This document shows positions 9,099 to 18,327 of a stretch of 64,000 nucleotides of DNA, in pieces. Each line of letters begins with the position of its first letter. The first letter of the stretch is position 1. The stretch comes from an uncultured Lachnospiraceae bacterium. Its GTDB lineage: Bacteria; Bacillota; Clostridia; Lachnospirales; Lachnospiraceae. The stretch covers positions 115,701 through 179,700 of the forward strand of contig CADBPM010000014.1 in the NCBI GenBank assembly GCA_902796595.1, in the 5' to 3' direction. The notes below the pieces were generated by a model. It ran no database searches and had not been told where the DNA came from. It was given only the letters and a program-made list of their open reading frames with translations. Both the position numbers and the translations under genes were made by a program.

Positions 9099-9968
9099 AT
9101 GGCATATAAGGGAAAAAGAATAAATCCTAAAAAATTTGATAAGAGCCAGATTAAGATCATAATTCTTCTGATGCCTCTTGTTATATTCATGGCTTTGCCT
9201 ATTATATTCATTGCAAACCATGCTTTCAAGCCTATGGATGAGCTCTTTGCCTTTCCTCCTACTTTTTTTGTGAGGAAACCGACGCTTGAAAATTTTGTAA
9301 AGCTTGCTAAGTTCTCACGTACAAGCGGTGTTCCACTTTCAAGATACATATTTAACTCAGCTATAGTTACATTCCTTACATTAGGATTGTCACTTATATT
9401 TACAACAATGGCAGCCTTTGCTCTCAGCAAGATTAAGTTCAAGGGCAGAAATCTGATGATGCAGATCAACCAGATAGCACTTATGTTCGTTGCTACTGCG
9501 GTACTTATCCCAAGATACCTTGTTATCTGTAAGTTAGGATTTATCGATTCTATCTGGGCACATGTACTTCCGCTCATCGCGTATCCGGTTGCGTTGTTCC
9601 TTGTAAAACAGTTCGTGGAGCAGGTTCCTGATTCGCTTATAGAAGCGGCATATATGGATGGAGCCACGGATTTTCAGGTCTATAGAAAGCTTATCATTCC
9701 TATGATAAAGCCTGCTATCGCTACAGCTGCGATCCTTGTATTCCAGCAGGTATGGAGTAACATGGAGACATCAAACTACTATATAAATGATGATGCCATG
9801 AAGACACTTACTTTTTACCTCAATTCTCTGGTAAATGCAAACAATACGGTTTCCGGTCAGGGTATGGCGGCAGCTTCGTCACTGATACTTTTTGTACCAA
9901 ACCTTGTATTGTTTATCATCCTGCAGAATTCAGTCATGAATACCATGGCAAACTCAGGTATCAAGTAA
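9099..9968 (+). CDS. Sugar ABC transporter permease (MalG/UgpE type)
   Basis: 289 residues and about six membrane helices. The EAA loop reads IEAAYMDGATDFQVYRKLIIPMIKP. It is the second half of the first permease pair and is separated from the previous gene by 89 bases with no clear regulatory feature. The ribosome site is weak (AGAAAGGA, about 12 bases before the ATG). Substrate cannot be read from the sequence; context (GH51 arabinofuranosidase divergent, carbohydrate-binding modules on the partner) suggests a plant-cell-wall oligosaccharide. Confidence 0.9.
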   Translation: MAYKGKRINPKKFDKSQIKIIILLMPLVIFMALPIIFIANHAFKPMDELFAFPPTFFVRKPTLENFVKLAKFSRTSGVPLSRYIFNSAIVTFLTLGLSLIFTTMAAFALSKIKFKGRNLMMQINQIALMFVATAVLIPRYLVICKLGFIDSIWAHVLPLIAYPVALFLVKQFVEQVPDSLIEAAYMDGATDFQVYRKLIIPMIKPAIATAAILVFQQVWSNMETSNYYINDDAMKTLTFYLNSLVNANNTVSGQGMAAASSLILFVPNLVLFIILQNSVMNTMANSGIK

Positions 9969-9988
9969 AGAAAGAGAGCAGACAGATC

Positions 9989-12055
9989 ATGAAAACGAGA
10001 TCCAGAATATACAGACAGGCTGCGGTCGCCATGGTGCTTGCTCTTGTGACGATGATAACGGGCTTTCTTGGAAACGTAACTCTGGTTCATGCAGAAACGC
10101 CATACAAGACCTATACAGTGGATGGTTACGGTTCAGTTGAAGAAACCCAGACAGCATATCTGGCAAAAGAAACAATAGTGAAGTTCGGCAAGAACTTCTT
10201 TGCAAATCCTTCTGATCTTTGTGTTAAAAATGACAGAATATATGTTGCTGATACAGGCAACGGCAGAGTCGTTGTCGGAGATATAGACAGCAATGAGTAT
10301 CAGGAGATCGGTAAGGGAACCCTTAAGACTCCGAAGGGTGTTTATGTAACGGATGATGAACATATCTATGTTGCAGACAGGGATTCAGAAGCGATATTTG
10401 AATTTTCACCGGACGGCAAGGTGCTTAATAAGTACGGAAAGCCAAAGAGTCCTCTTTATGGTGACAAGGTAAAGTTTCTTCCTATAAAGGTAGTTGTAAA
10501 TAAAGCGGGCATCATGTATGTTGTCTGTGAATCAAACAATAATGGTATCGTAGAGATTTCTCCTGCAGAAGGCGGAACCTTCCTCGGATACTTCGGTACA
10601 AACTTTGCATCGGCAAGTTTCGAGACCATTCTTTATCGTGCTATTCTTACAAAGGAACAGAGAGCGAGAATGGTTGCCAATATTCCTTCGACTCCTGATA
10701 ACCTTGCAATAGATGAGCAGGGACTTATCTATACAGTTACAAGAGGTGACGGTCCTAAGACTGTAAAGAGACTTAATATTGCCGGCACCAACCTTGTAAA
10801 GGGAGTTGACAGAAACCCTGAGGTTCCTGCGGCTGTGGCAGCAGGCAATCATGAGAATATATATGTAGCTGATCAGCAGGGTTACATATATGAGTATACA
10901 GATCAAGGCGAGCTTCTTTTCGTATTTGGCGGTCTTGATGATGGTACTCAGAGAGTCGGTCTTTCAACACTTGTTTCTGCTATAAATGTTGATGAGAATG
11001 ACAGAATTTATATCCTCGATCAGGACAAGAGTCAGATTCAGGTTTATGAACCGACAGAATTTACCAATCTTCTTCATAATGCCCTTTATCTTTATTCAAA
11101 GGGACGTTATACAGAAAGTAAGGAGCCACTTGCCAAGGTTCTTTCAATGAACTCAATGTTTGATTACGCAAACAAGGCTATGGGTAGGGCTTATTTTCAG
11201 GAAGAAAATTATAAAGAAGCACTCAGATATGCAAGGCTTGCCAAGGATGACGAAGGTTATTCGGATGCATTTTGGGAAGTCAGAAATAACTGGATAAAGA
11301 AAAATGTCATAACACTTATCCTTATTATTGTATGTCTTTGGCTCATCAAGAAGATAATAGAGATTCTTGACAGAAAGAAGGGAATACTTAAAGGAGCCAG
11401 AGCGTGGATAGCTAAGAGAAAGGAAAATCGCTTTATAAATAATGTCCTTTATTCTGGATATTTTATGAAACATCCTTTTGATGGTTCCTACGGTATTGCA
11501 AGAGAAGGCAGAGCTTCATGGACTTCAGCCACATTTATACTTGTTCTCTTTACAGTTGAATATGTAATAAACAAGTATCTGTGCGGTTTCCTTCAGAAGA
11601 CAGTAAGAGATGGAAGATATGAACTTTTATCAGACATAGGTCTTGTTATAGTAGTTATGTTTGCTCTTACTATCTGCCATTACCTTGTATGTACTATAAA
11701 TGATGGTGAAGCTACCATAAAGAAGATATATACATATTTTTGCTACAGTCTTCTTCCTTATGTATGCATAACACCGATCATATTTGTATTTTCACATATA
11801 CTCACAACAAATGAGCAGTTCCTTATCACACTTGCCCAGGTTATCATGATCGGCTGGATGATAGTGCTTATGCTGCTTTCAATGAAGGAAGTAAATGGTT
11901 ATACTGCAGGAGAGACCGTAAAGGTTATTCTTCTTACAGCATTTACGATCCTTATAATGACACTTCTTATATTTATAGTCTACGTGCTCTGGGCTCAGGT
12001 ATTCCAGTTCTTCGGAGCATTGATCGGAGAGGTGGTGTACAGACTTGGGTTCTAA
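9989..12055 (+). CDS. Secreted NHL-repeat/TPR protein with YIP1-like membrane domain
   Basis: 688 residues in four parts. A signal peptide ends near AHAE. A beta-propeller of NHL-like repeats covers about 45-365, with repeated NDRIYVADTGNGRV and EHIYVADRDSEAI patterns. A short TPR-like helical pair spans about 370-435 (LYLYSKGRYTESKEPLAKVL). After one helix near 440-460, a C-terminal integral membrane domain with about five helices (500-688) resembles the YIP1 family. The propeller would lie outside and the YIP1-like part in the membrane. In other Bacillota, proteins of this kind sit between two sugar-permease pairs, as here. Role unknown; a membrane scaffold or sensor for the transport complex is inference. 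The end overlaps the next gene by 11 bases. Confidence 0.8.
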   Translation: MKTRSRIYRQAAVAMVLALVTMITGFLGNVTLVHAETPYKTYTVDGYGSVEETQTAYLAKETIVKFGKNFFANPSDLCVKNDRIYVADTGNGRVVVGDIDSNEYQEIGKGTLKTPKGVYVTDDEHIYVADRDSEAIFEFSPDGKVLNKYGKPKSPLYGDKVKFLPIKVVVNKAGIMYVVCESNNNGIVEISPAEGGTFLGYFGTNFASASFETILYRAILTKEQRARMVANIPSTPDNLAIDEQGLIYTVTRGDGPKTVKRLNIAGTNLVKGVDRNPEVPAAVAAGNHENIYVADQQGYIYEYTDQGELLFVFGGLDDGTQRVGLSTLVSAINVDENDRIYILDQDKSQIQVYEPTEFTNLLHNALYLYSKGRYTESKEPLAKVLSMNSMFDYANKAMGRAYFQEENYKEALRYARLAKDDEGYSDAFWEVRNNWIKKNVITLILIIVCLWLIKKIIEILDRKKGILKGARAWIAKRKENRFINNVLYSGYFMKHPFDGSYGIAREGRASWTSATFILVLFTVEYVINKYLCGFLQKTVRDGRYELLSDIGLVIVVMFALTICHYLVCTINDGEATIKKIYTYFCYSLLPYVCITPIIFVFSHILTTNEQFLITLAQVIMIGWMIVLMLLSMKEVNGYTAGETVKVILLTAFTILIMTLLIFIVYVLWAQVFQFFGALIGEVVYRLGF

Positions 12056-14381
12056 AGCAAAAAGATTATTTTGTATCATACTTGCAGCTCTTTGTGTGAC
12101 TGCATCAACTTCATATCTCTACAGAGCCGAGGCTTCTGAGGACACTGCTTCTGTCGAAGTCACAGCTAAGGAAGGTACAGGCAGCGAAGCTGGTGAGGGT
12201 GCCGGTGAAGCGGATGCGCCTAAGCAGGAAGTTACTGATACTGGTGCTGTTGTGCAGGAAGGCGCCAAGGGTAAGGTTAAAAGAAGCGAATGGGTTACTT
12301 TAAAGGACTATGAGAAAGTAGCTGAAAATAAGACATTTAACCTTTACTATTATGAGCCAAGACTTTCGATAATCCTTGAAGACAAGAAGACCGGAAAGCT
12401 TATCGAGTCAACTGTTTCAGATGAACAGGATGATGGTGAGGCAAACCAAGGCTGGGTTGGTTACATGAAGTCGGGTGTTGTCGTAAATGCGATAAAGGGT
12501 ACGAACAACGCATATCAGGCTGATGTGATCAATTCACATGCCGAGATCAAGACAAAGAAGCTTGATAATGGTATAAGTGCTGACGTTTATTTCAAAGATT
12601 ATCAGTTTGGATTTACTGTAAAGGTAACTCTTGAAGAAGATGCACTTGTATGCGAGATACCTGATGATTCTATAAAAGAAGATAAGGAGAACACATACAT
12701 TTCAACCATTTCGTTGTTCCCTATGCTTGGTTATACCTATATGGATAAGCAGGCAGGTTACATGCTTGTACCTGATGGAAATGGTGCACTTATAAGACTT
12801 ACCAATAAGCAGGGACGTTATACGACCGGCTTTTCACAGATGATCTATGGAAATGATATCGGTTTTACAGATTCCAAGACACCAAGTTATCTGTGGAAGT
12901 CCTATGAGACTGTTTTAAATCCGGACAAGGTTGTGGCTCCTGTATTTGGTATGGCTCACACAGATGATAAGCTTGGATATCTTGCGGTAGTTGAATCAGG
13001 TGAAAAGAGAGCGAGCATCGAAGCTCATCCAAATGGCGCGATGATCAATTACAACAGATGCTTTGCAAAATTCAAACTTCGCGATACCTACGTGCAGCCT
13101 CTTAACCAGTCAAATTCAGGTACTGTTATCAGAGTTGAAGAAGACAGAGTTCACAGCGATATGAGAGTAAGATACCTTCTTCTTGACGGTGATGAGTCTG
13201 ATTATTCAGGAATGGCTGTAGTTTACAGAAATTATCTTCTTGACAACAAGCTTGTTGAAAAGAAAGACGATTCATACAAGACCAGAGTTGACTTTCTTGG
13301 TACAGACAGAGAAAAGTTCCTTCTTGGAACAACACCTGTAACCATGACTACTGTAGAGGATATCAAAGATATCTACGGAGAGTTAAAGAAACTCGGTGTT
13401 GAAAGTATTCTTTCTGAATACAGAGGATGGCAGAAGGGCGGCATATACAATGTGCCTGTTTCATCATACAAGGCAGATGGATCAATAGGAGGCACTGGTG
13501 CTCTTACCGACCTTATAAAGGAGTCTGAAAAGAGCGGATATGACCTTTATCTTTATAACAATGCACTTGAAGTAAATGCTACAACAAATTCATTTACCTA
13601 CAATGTTGTAAAGAAGATCAACAAGAGAACCTTCAATAAAGAGGTAAATGGACAGGTATATAAGAAGTTCTATTACCTTCTTCCTGAAAAGAGCAAAAAG
13701 AACCTGAACAGCCTTGTTGATTCCTATACTAAGAAGGGTGTCAATAATCTTGCTCTTGGAGGTATAACAAATAATATATTCTCATATTCAACACAGGGAA
13801 AATATTATTCAAGACTTGACAGTGCAAACACAGACCTTGAGATGGTTACGGACATTGATGCCAAGTCTGACACTATAATGGAGGAGCCATTCGCATACCT
13901 TTGGAATCATACGGATGCATTCCTCAATATGCCTCTTGGCTCTTCAGATTACATGTACCTTGATGAAGAAGTTCCTTTCCTTTCAATGGTATTAAAGGGC
14001 GTTATGCCTATGTATTCTGATTATGTGAATTTTGAAGCAAATAAGACAGAGTTCTTCCTTCAGATGGTAGAGGCTGGAGTTTATCCTTCCTTTTACGTAA
14101 CTGCAGAGAATTCTTCTGCTCTTATTTACACGAATTCAGCTGACCTTTACTCTACTGAGTACAGCACATATAAGGATATGATAGCTGATTATGATGCAAA
14201 GCTTAGAGAAGTAAATGATGCTACAAGGGGATCGATGATCCTTAAGAATGAAAAGCTTGATAACAAGGTTACCAGAGTTACTTATGACAACGGTGTAAAG
14301 ATCTATGTGAACTACTCTGATCTTGCTCAGACAGTTGACGGTAACACTATAGAGTCAATGTCCTATAAGGTGGTGAAGTAA
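12045..14381 (+). CDS. Large secreted protein, probably DUF5696 family
   Basis: 778 residues with an N-terminal signal peptide (RLFCIILAALCVTAS..) and an acidic Ala/Gly/Glu linker to about residue 80. The body begins with beta-rich segments (about 90-380; NLYYYEPRLSIILEDKKTGK) followed by an alpha/beta region (about 420-700) containing ILSEYRGWQKGG, DLYLYNNALEV and LALGGITNNIFSY, which may be a TIM-barrel hydrolase fold. From its place between a YIP1-like gene and permeases I believe it belongs to the DUF5696 family, but I cannot confirm this by search. A glycosidase or polysaccharide-processing role is only inference. The start is TTG, overlapping the previous gene, with GGAGAGG about 12 bases upstream. 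Confidence 0.75.
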   Translation: MGSKAKRLFCIILAALCVTASTSYLYRAEASEDTASVEVTAKEGTGSEAGEGAGEADAPKQEVTDTGAVVQEGAKGKVKRSEWVTLKDYEKVAENKTFNLYYYEPRLSIILEDKKTGKLIESTVSDEQDDGEANQGWVGYMKSGVVVNAIKGTNNAYQADVINSHAEIKTKKLDNGISADVYFKDYQFGFTVKVTLEEDALVCEIPDDSIKEDKENTYISTISLFPMLGYTYMDKQAGYMLVPDGNGALIRLTNKQGRYTTGFSQMIYGNDIGFTDSKTPSYLWKSYETVLNPDKVVAPVFGMAHTDDKLGYLAVVESGEKRASIEAHPNGAMINYNRCFAKFKLRDTYVQPLNQSNSGTVIRVEEDRVHSDMRVRYLLLDGDESDYSGMAVVYRNYLLDNKLVEKKDDSYKTRVDFLGTDREKFLLGTTPVTMTTVEDIKDIYGELKKLGVESILSEYRGWQKGGIYNVPVSSYKADGSIGGTGALTDLIKESEKSGYDLYLYNNALEVNATTNSFTYNVVKKINKRTFNKEVNGQVYKKFYYLLPEKSKKNLNSLVDSYTKKGVNNLALGGITNNIFSYSTQGKYYSRLDSANTDLEMVTDIDAKSDTIMEEPFAYLWNHTDAFLNMPLGSSDYMYLDEEVPFLSMVLKGVMPMYSDYVNFEANKTEFFLQMVEAGVYPSFYVTAENSSALIYTNSADLYSTEYSTYKDMIADYDAKLREVNDATRGSMILKNEKLDNKVTRVTYDNGVKIYVNYSDLAQTVDGNTIESMSYKVVK

Positions 14382-15466
14382 TGAGCAGTGAAAACAACGA
14401 AAAACCGGTAAAGCTTTCTAGAAAGGAAAGAGCCAGGATAAGGCGTGAAAATACCGGAAAGCTTATGAAGCGTGAAGCAAGGACGGGAGTCCTCTTCATG
14501 CTCCCATGGATAGTCGGGGCATGTGTGTTCCTTGCCTATCCTCTTATTACTTCCTTCTATTATGCACTTAATAATATTAGGATTACTCCTGTCGGCAAGC
14601 TCTTCAATTTTGTAGGGTATGGAAACTTTACCGAGATCCTTCTTGCCGATCCGGATTTTGGTACCCAGATCATAAGCTACATTACAACCACAGTCATATC
14701 TGTTCCGGTTGTAGTAGCATTTGCACTTATTATTGCAATGATGCTTAATGAAAATATAAAGGGAAGAGGAGTTTTCCGAGTTATTTTCTTCATTCCTGTA
14801 ATCATTGTATCCGGACCTATTCTTGGTATGCTTTCAAGTCAGGATGCGGGAACGATCACTGCAATAGATACTCAGGCAATATCAAGCGCCATACAGGCAC
14901 TGCTTCCTATGTCAATTGCAAAGCCTATATCAAGCCTGTTTTCGAATATGATAACGATTCTCTGGTATGCCGGTGTGCCTATCCTTCTCTTCCTTTCAGG
15001 ACTGCAGAAGATAGACAAGTCCATGTATGAGGCGGCAAGGATTGATGGCGGTTCAGACTGGGAATGTTTCTGGAAGATCACACTTCCTGTTATCAAGCCG
15101 CTCATCCTTCTTTCATGTGTGTATACCATAGTGTTTATGTCGAACAATGATAACAATGACATAATCAAGCTCATAAAGAGCTCCATGTTCTCAGGTGTAC
15201 AGGAAAAGGGTTATGGCTATGCTTCGGCAATGGCATGGATCTATTCACTTATAGTACTTCTTATAGTTGGTATTTTCGCGATCATCTTCCTTGCCCGTAA
15301 AGATGTATACGCAAGACAGGTAAAGAAGGCACAGAGACAGATGAAGCGCGAGAAGCGCGAACTTATCAGAGCAAAAAGGAGGGATGCGCGAAATGTCAGA
15401 AAGATCGAACGCAGCAAGCGCACAGGCCACTACAAGACCTATGGCGTCGATGAAGACTACAAGTGA
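14381..15466 (+). CDS. Sugar ABC transporter permease, second pair (MalF type)
   Basis: 361 residues. A long basic N-terminus (KLSRKERARIRRENTG) and basic C-terminal tail flank about six membrane helices. The EAA loop is YEAARIDGGSDWECFWKITLPVIKP. The ATG shares one base with the stop of the preceding gene (TAATG), so translation is coupled. The C-terminal tail, rich in Lys/Arg, is encoded where the next gene already starts. Confidence 0.92.
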   Translation: MSSENNEKPVKLSRKERARIRRENTGKLMKREARTGVLFMLPWIVGACVFLAYPLITSFYYALNNIRITPVGKLFNFVGYGNFTEILLADPDFGTQIISYITTTVISVPVVVAFALIIAMMLNENIKGRGVFRVIFFIPVIIVSGPILGMLSSQDAGTITAIDTQAISSAIQALLPMSIAKPISSLFSNMITILWYAGVPILLFLSGLQKIDKSMYEAARIDGGSDWECFWKITLPVIKPLILLSCVYTIVFMSNNDNNDIIKLIKSSMFSGVQEKGYGYASAMAWIYSLIVLLIVGIFAIIFLARKDVYARQVKKAQRQMKREKRELIRAKRRDARNVRKIERSKRTGHYKTYGVDEDYK

Positions 15467-16406
15467 AAATAAGTTCACTAAGGAAAAATTACATAAATTC
15501 CTTTTCGGATCGAAGGAACGCGAAGGTTTTATCAAGATGTTTGTCATTTATGCACTCCTTATCTGCATTGGATTTATATACATTTATCCGCTCCTTATCA
15601 TGGTGAGCAAGAGCTTCATGAATCTCGACGATTTGCTTGATTCATCCATCAACTGGATACCAAGTACATTTAATATAAGCAATTATATGCAGGCAGCCAA
15701 GAGTATGAACTTCTGGAAATCACTTTTACAGAGTATAATCATTGCGGGCGTGCCTACTCTTTGCAACGTGATTTCATGTTCACTTGCGGGCTACGGTCTT
15801 GCAAGATTTGATTTCAGAGGAAAGAAGCTCTGCCTTGCAATAATCATTCTTACATTTGTGCTTCCTACTCAGATAACCATGATACCGACATACGTTATGT
15901 ATTCCAACATGGGTATTCTTGGTACACTCTGGGCATTCATCCTTCCTGCACTTTTGGGACAGGGAATAAATGCACCGATATTTATTCTTATATTCTATCA
16001 GTTTTTTAAGCAGGTGCCTAAGGTACTTATAGAAGCAGCACAGATTGATGGTGCAGGTTATTTCAAGTCATTTGTAAGGATATCCCTTCCTTCTGCAGTA
16101 CCTGCATTTATTACAGTAACTCTTTTCTCATTTGTATGGTACTGGAATGAGTCTTATCTCACCGAACTTTATGTTCACGGTGTTATGACTGATTCAGGCT
16201 GGACAACACTTGTCATTCAGTTAAAGAACTTTGCTACAAATTTCAACAGTTATGCACAGACTGCAGCAAGCGGAGCTACAAACTTGAATGAGTCCATATC
16301 AATGGCAGGTACAGTTATTTCTGTAATTCCGCTTCTTATAATGTACTTTATCCTTCAGAAGTACTTTGTAGAGAGTATCGACCGTACCGGTATTACAGGT
16401 GAGTGA
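15393..16406 (+). CDS. Sugar ABC transporter permease, second pair (MalG type)
   Basis: 337 residues, with a polar N-terminal stretch of about 45 residues, then six membrane helices and the EAA loop IEAAQIDGAGYFKSFVRISLPSAVP. The start at 15393 is chosen because AAGGAGGG ends nine bases upstream; the ATG at 15384 directly abuts that site. This gives an unusually long 74-base overlap with the preceding permease, in another frame. A terminator follows at 16510, so this closes the first transcription unit. Confidence 0.88.
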   Translation: MSERSNAASAQATTRPMASMKTTSENKFTKEKLHKFLFGSKEREGFIKMFVIYALLICIGFIYIYPLLIMVSKSFMNLDDLLDSSINWIPSTFNISNYMQAAKSMNFWKSLLQSIIIAGVPTLCNVISCSLAGYGLARFDFRGKKLCLAIIILTFVLPTQITMIPTYVMYSNMGILGTLWAFILPALLGQGINAPIFILIFYQFFKQVPKVLIEAAQIDGAGYFKSFVRISLPSAVPAFITVTLFSFVWYWNESYLTELYVHGVMTDSGWTTLVIQLKNFATNFNSYAQTAASGATNLNESISMAGTVISVIPLLIMYFILQKYFVESIDRTGITGE

Positions 16407-16509
16407 TACAATGTTTTTGAAAACGTAAATAACTTTGCAAAACACTCAACAACTTTTAGCTTCTCATGAATAATTTAATCTAAACAGAGTGGTATTTGAC
16501 ACTTTGCAC

Positions 16510-16546
16510 AAAATCGGAGCCTGAAAAATGGCTCCGATTTATGTTT
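16510..16546 (+). terminator. Terminator ending the 5036-16406 operon
   Basis: AAATCGGAGC pairs with GCTCCGATTT across ten bases, followed by a T-rich stretch. Confidence 0.8.
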
Positions 16547-16600
16547 TATACAGTATTGGACAAAAAGGTTTAAAAAAAACGAAAATATTTTACAAAAAAC

Positions 16601-16631
16601 TATACAAATTTCTATCATACTGTGGTATAAT
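16601..16631 (+). promoter_or_regulatory. Candidate promoter for the 16677 binding protein
   Basis: A perfect TATAAT at 16626-16631 lies 45 bases before the ATG, in an AT-rich stretch. The -35 is poor (TATACA at 16601, 19-bp spacing). Its position after the terminator suggests strong separate transcription of the two lipoprotein genes. Confidence 0.45.
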
Positions 16632-16676
16632 AACATCAGTTCATTAAAGAAGTAAGATTTCCTAAGGAGGAAAGTA

Positions 16677-18251
16677 ATGAGAAAAAAGTTATTAGCGATC
16701 ACACTTATGGCTGCAATGAGCGTAAGTATGTTGGCAGGATGCGGAAACAATGCAGGCGGCGGCGCCAGTGCAGGTGCGACTACAGTTTCTGGTGAGACTG
16801 AGGATGTTCAGATCGGTGATATCACTTATAAAAAGGCAAAGGATGTCACAAGCGACAAGATCACCCTTACATATTTCAACTTTGATCAGGATGAGATTAC
16901 CCAGTACCTTGCAAAGAGATTTATGGAAATCTATCCTAATATCACAGTCAAGACCACTTATGAGAACGTATCTACTTATGATGATACCCTTCTTACGATG
17001 GTCAACAATCAGCAGACACCGGACGTTATCATGTATTCCGATGCAGATTTCGCTCTTTCAAACAGACTTCTTACAGATATATCAGGGTTCTGGAACAGCG
17101 ATCCTGAAACTAAGGAAGTTGCAAGCACTATAAATGATGCTAATATCGGATGCTTTGGTACAGATGCAAGATTTGCAGTACCTGTAAAGTTCTTCCCAGG
17201 TATCATGTTCATAGACCGCAGCGTCCTTAAGACTCTTAATATCCCTATTCCTGATCAGTCATGGACATGGGATCAGATGATCGACATCATCAAGAAGGCT
17301 ACTGTCAAGGATTCACCGGACGGCATGGCTTATTATGGTCTTGGCGTATACAACAGACTTGATTCATATTATGGTATTGCTTCATCACAGAATATCGTAG
17401 GTGAATTTGGTTTCGATGGTACAAAGTTTGATCTTTCAGCATGGGCAAAGGGTGAGCAGGAATTCTCAGACCTTAAGCTTGGCGGATATGTAGCACCTGC
17501 AAGAGAGACTCAGGAAAATGAGGACTGGTGCGGTGACTGGGAGAAATGGTGTGGTCTTACAGGCCATGTAGGTGTATTCTCTGAGGCATTCTGGACATTC
17601 CAGAGCAGCTGGGCAAGCGTTGAAGATGATAGCCTTAACCTTGATATAGCTCCTTATGTAGTACCTGCAGTTTCATCTGAAGATGCAAGCGCAGATCACC
17701 ATTCAATCGCAACTATCGACTTTGGTGGTGTTACCACAGGCTGCAAGCATCCTCGTGAAGCTTATGAGCTTCTTAAGTTTATGAGTTTCGGTAAAGATGG
17801 ATGGAAGACAAGAATCGAAGCTTACAATAATCCTGATCTCGTTAATGCATCAGGCATGAGACTTAAGTATGATGTTATGCCAGCGCCTATCACTACAGAT
17901 CAGGAAATTTGGGATGCATATATAAAGATGTATACAGAAGGCATGGATGATGAACATGTTGAAATGTGGAAGAATTACTTTAAGAGCTGTATGCAGCCAA
18001 TCCCATTTGGTTGGACAAGTATTGCAGGATATTGGAACTACTGTGATCAGTATTTCAACAAGGTTGGTATCCATGATCTTGTAGATAAGGGGCAGGCAAA
18101 GGCTGCCGACTATGTAGATGAAGCTACAAAACAGGCTAACTACTACCATGCAAAGGCTATGCTCGATTACTTCGGTGAGAAGGGCTACAACATTCTTACA
18201 GATGAGCAGAAGGCTACATTCGAAAAAATGGTAAGTGAAAATTCTAACTAA
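16677..18251 (+). CDS. Sugar-binding lipoprotein (extracellular solute-binding protein type 1)
   Basis: 524 residues. Lipoprotein signal with lipobox LAGC (Cys near 22) and a Gly/Ala-rich linker, followed by a type-1 periplasmic-binding fold (LTYFNFDQDEITQYLAKRFMEIYP; TTGCKHPREAYELLKFMSFGK). Strong ribosome site AAGGAGGAAA. It lies directly after the second permease pair and is probably its binding protein, though it has its own transcription signals, as expected for a component needed in excess. The substrate cannot be told from the sequence. Confidence 0.9.
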   Translation: MRKKLLAITLMAAMSVSMLAGCGNNAGGGASAGATTVSGETEDVQIGDITYKKAKDVTSDKITLTYFNFDQDEITQYLAKRFMEIYPNITVKTTYENVSTYDDTLLTMVNNQQTPDVIMYSDADFALSNRLLTDISGFWNSDPETKEVASTINDANIGCFGTDARFAVPVKFFPGIMFIDRSVLKTLNIPIPDQSWTWDQMIDIIKKATVKDSPDGMAYYGLGVYNRLDSYYGIASSQNIVGEFGFDGTKFDLSAWAKGEQEFSDLKLGGYVAPARETQENEDWCGDWEKWCGLTGHVGVFSEAFWTFQSSWASVEDDSLNLDIAPYVVPAVSSEDASADHHSIATIDFGGVTTGCKHPREAYELLKFMSFGKDGWKTRIEAYNNPDLVNASGMRLKYDVMPAPITTDQEIWDAYIKMYTEGMDDEHVEMWKNYFKSCMQPIPFGWTSIAGYWNYCDQYFNKVGIHDLVDKGQAKAADYVDEATKQANYYHAKAMLDYFGEKGYNILTDEQKATFEKMVSENSN

Positions 18252-18327
18252 CAAAATTCGTATTGCAAAATGATACGACGTATAAAAAGGAATTCTATTT
18301 AAGATTTATTTTCTGGAGGAAAAGGAA

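Noticed and set aside
16441..16473. Possible R3 tail with an embedded promoter (AACACTCAACAAC...)
   Set aside because: It resembles the end of the R3 copy at 55400, but the match is short and a terminator follows immediately, so a functional promoter is unlikely.
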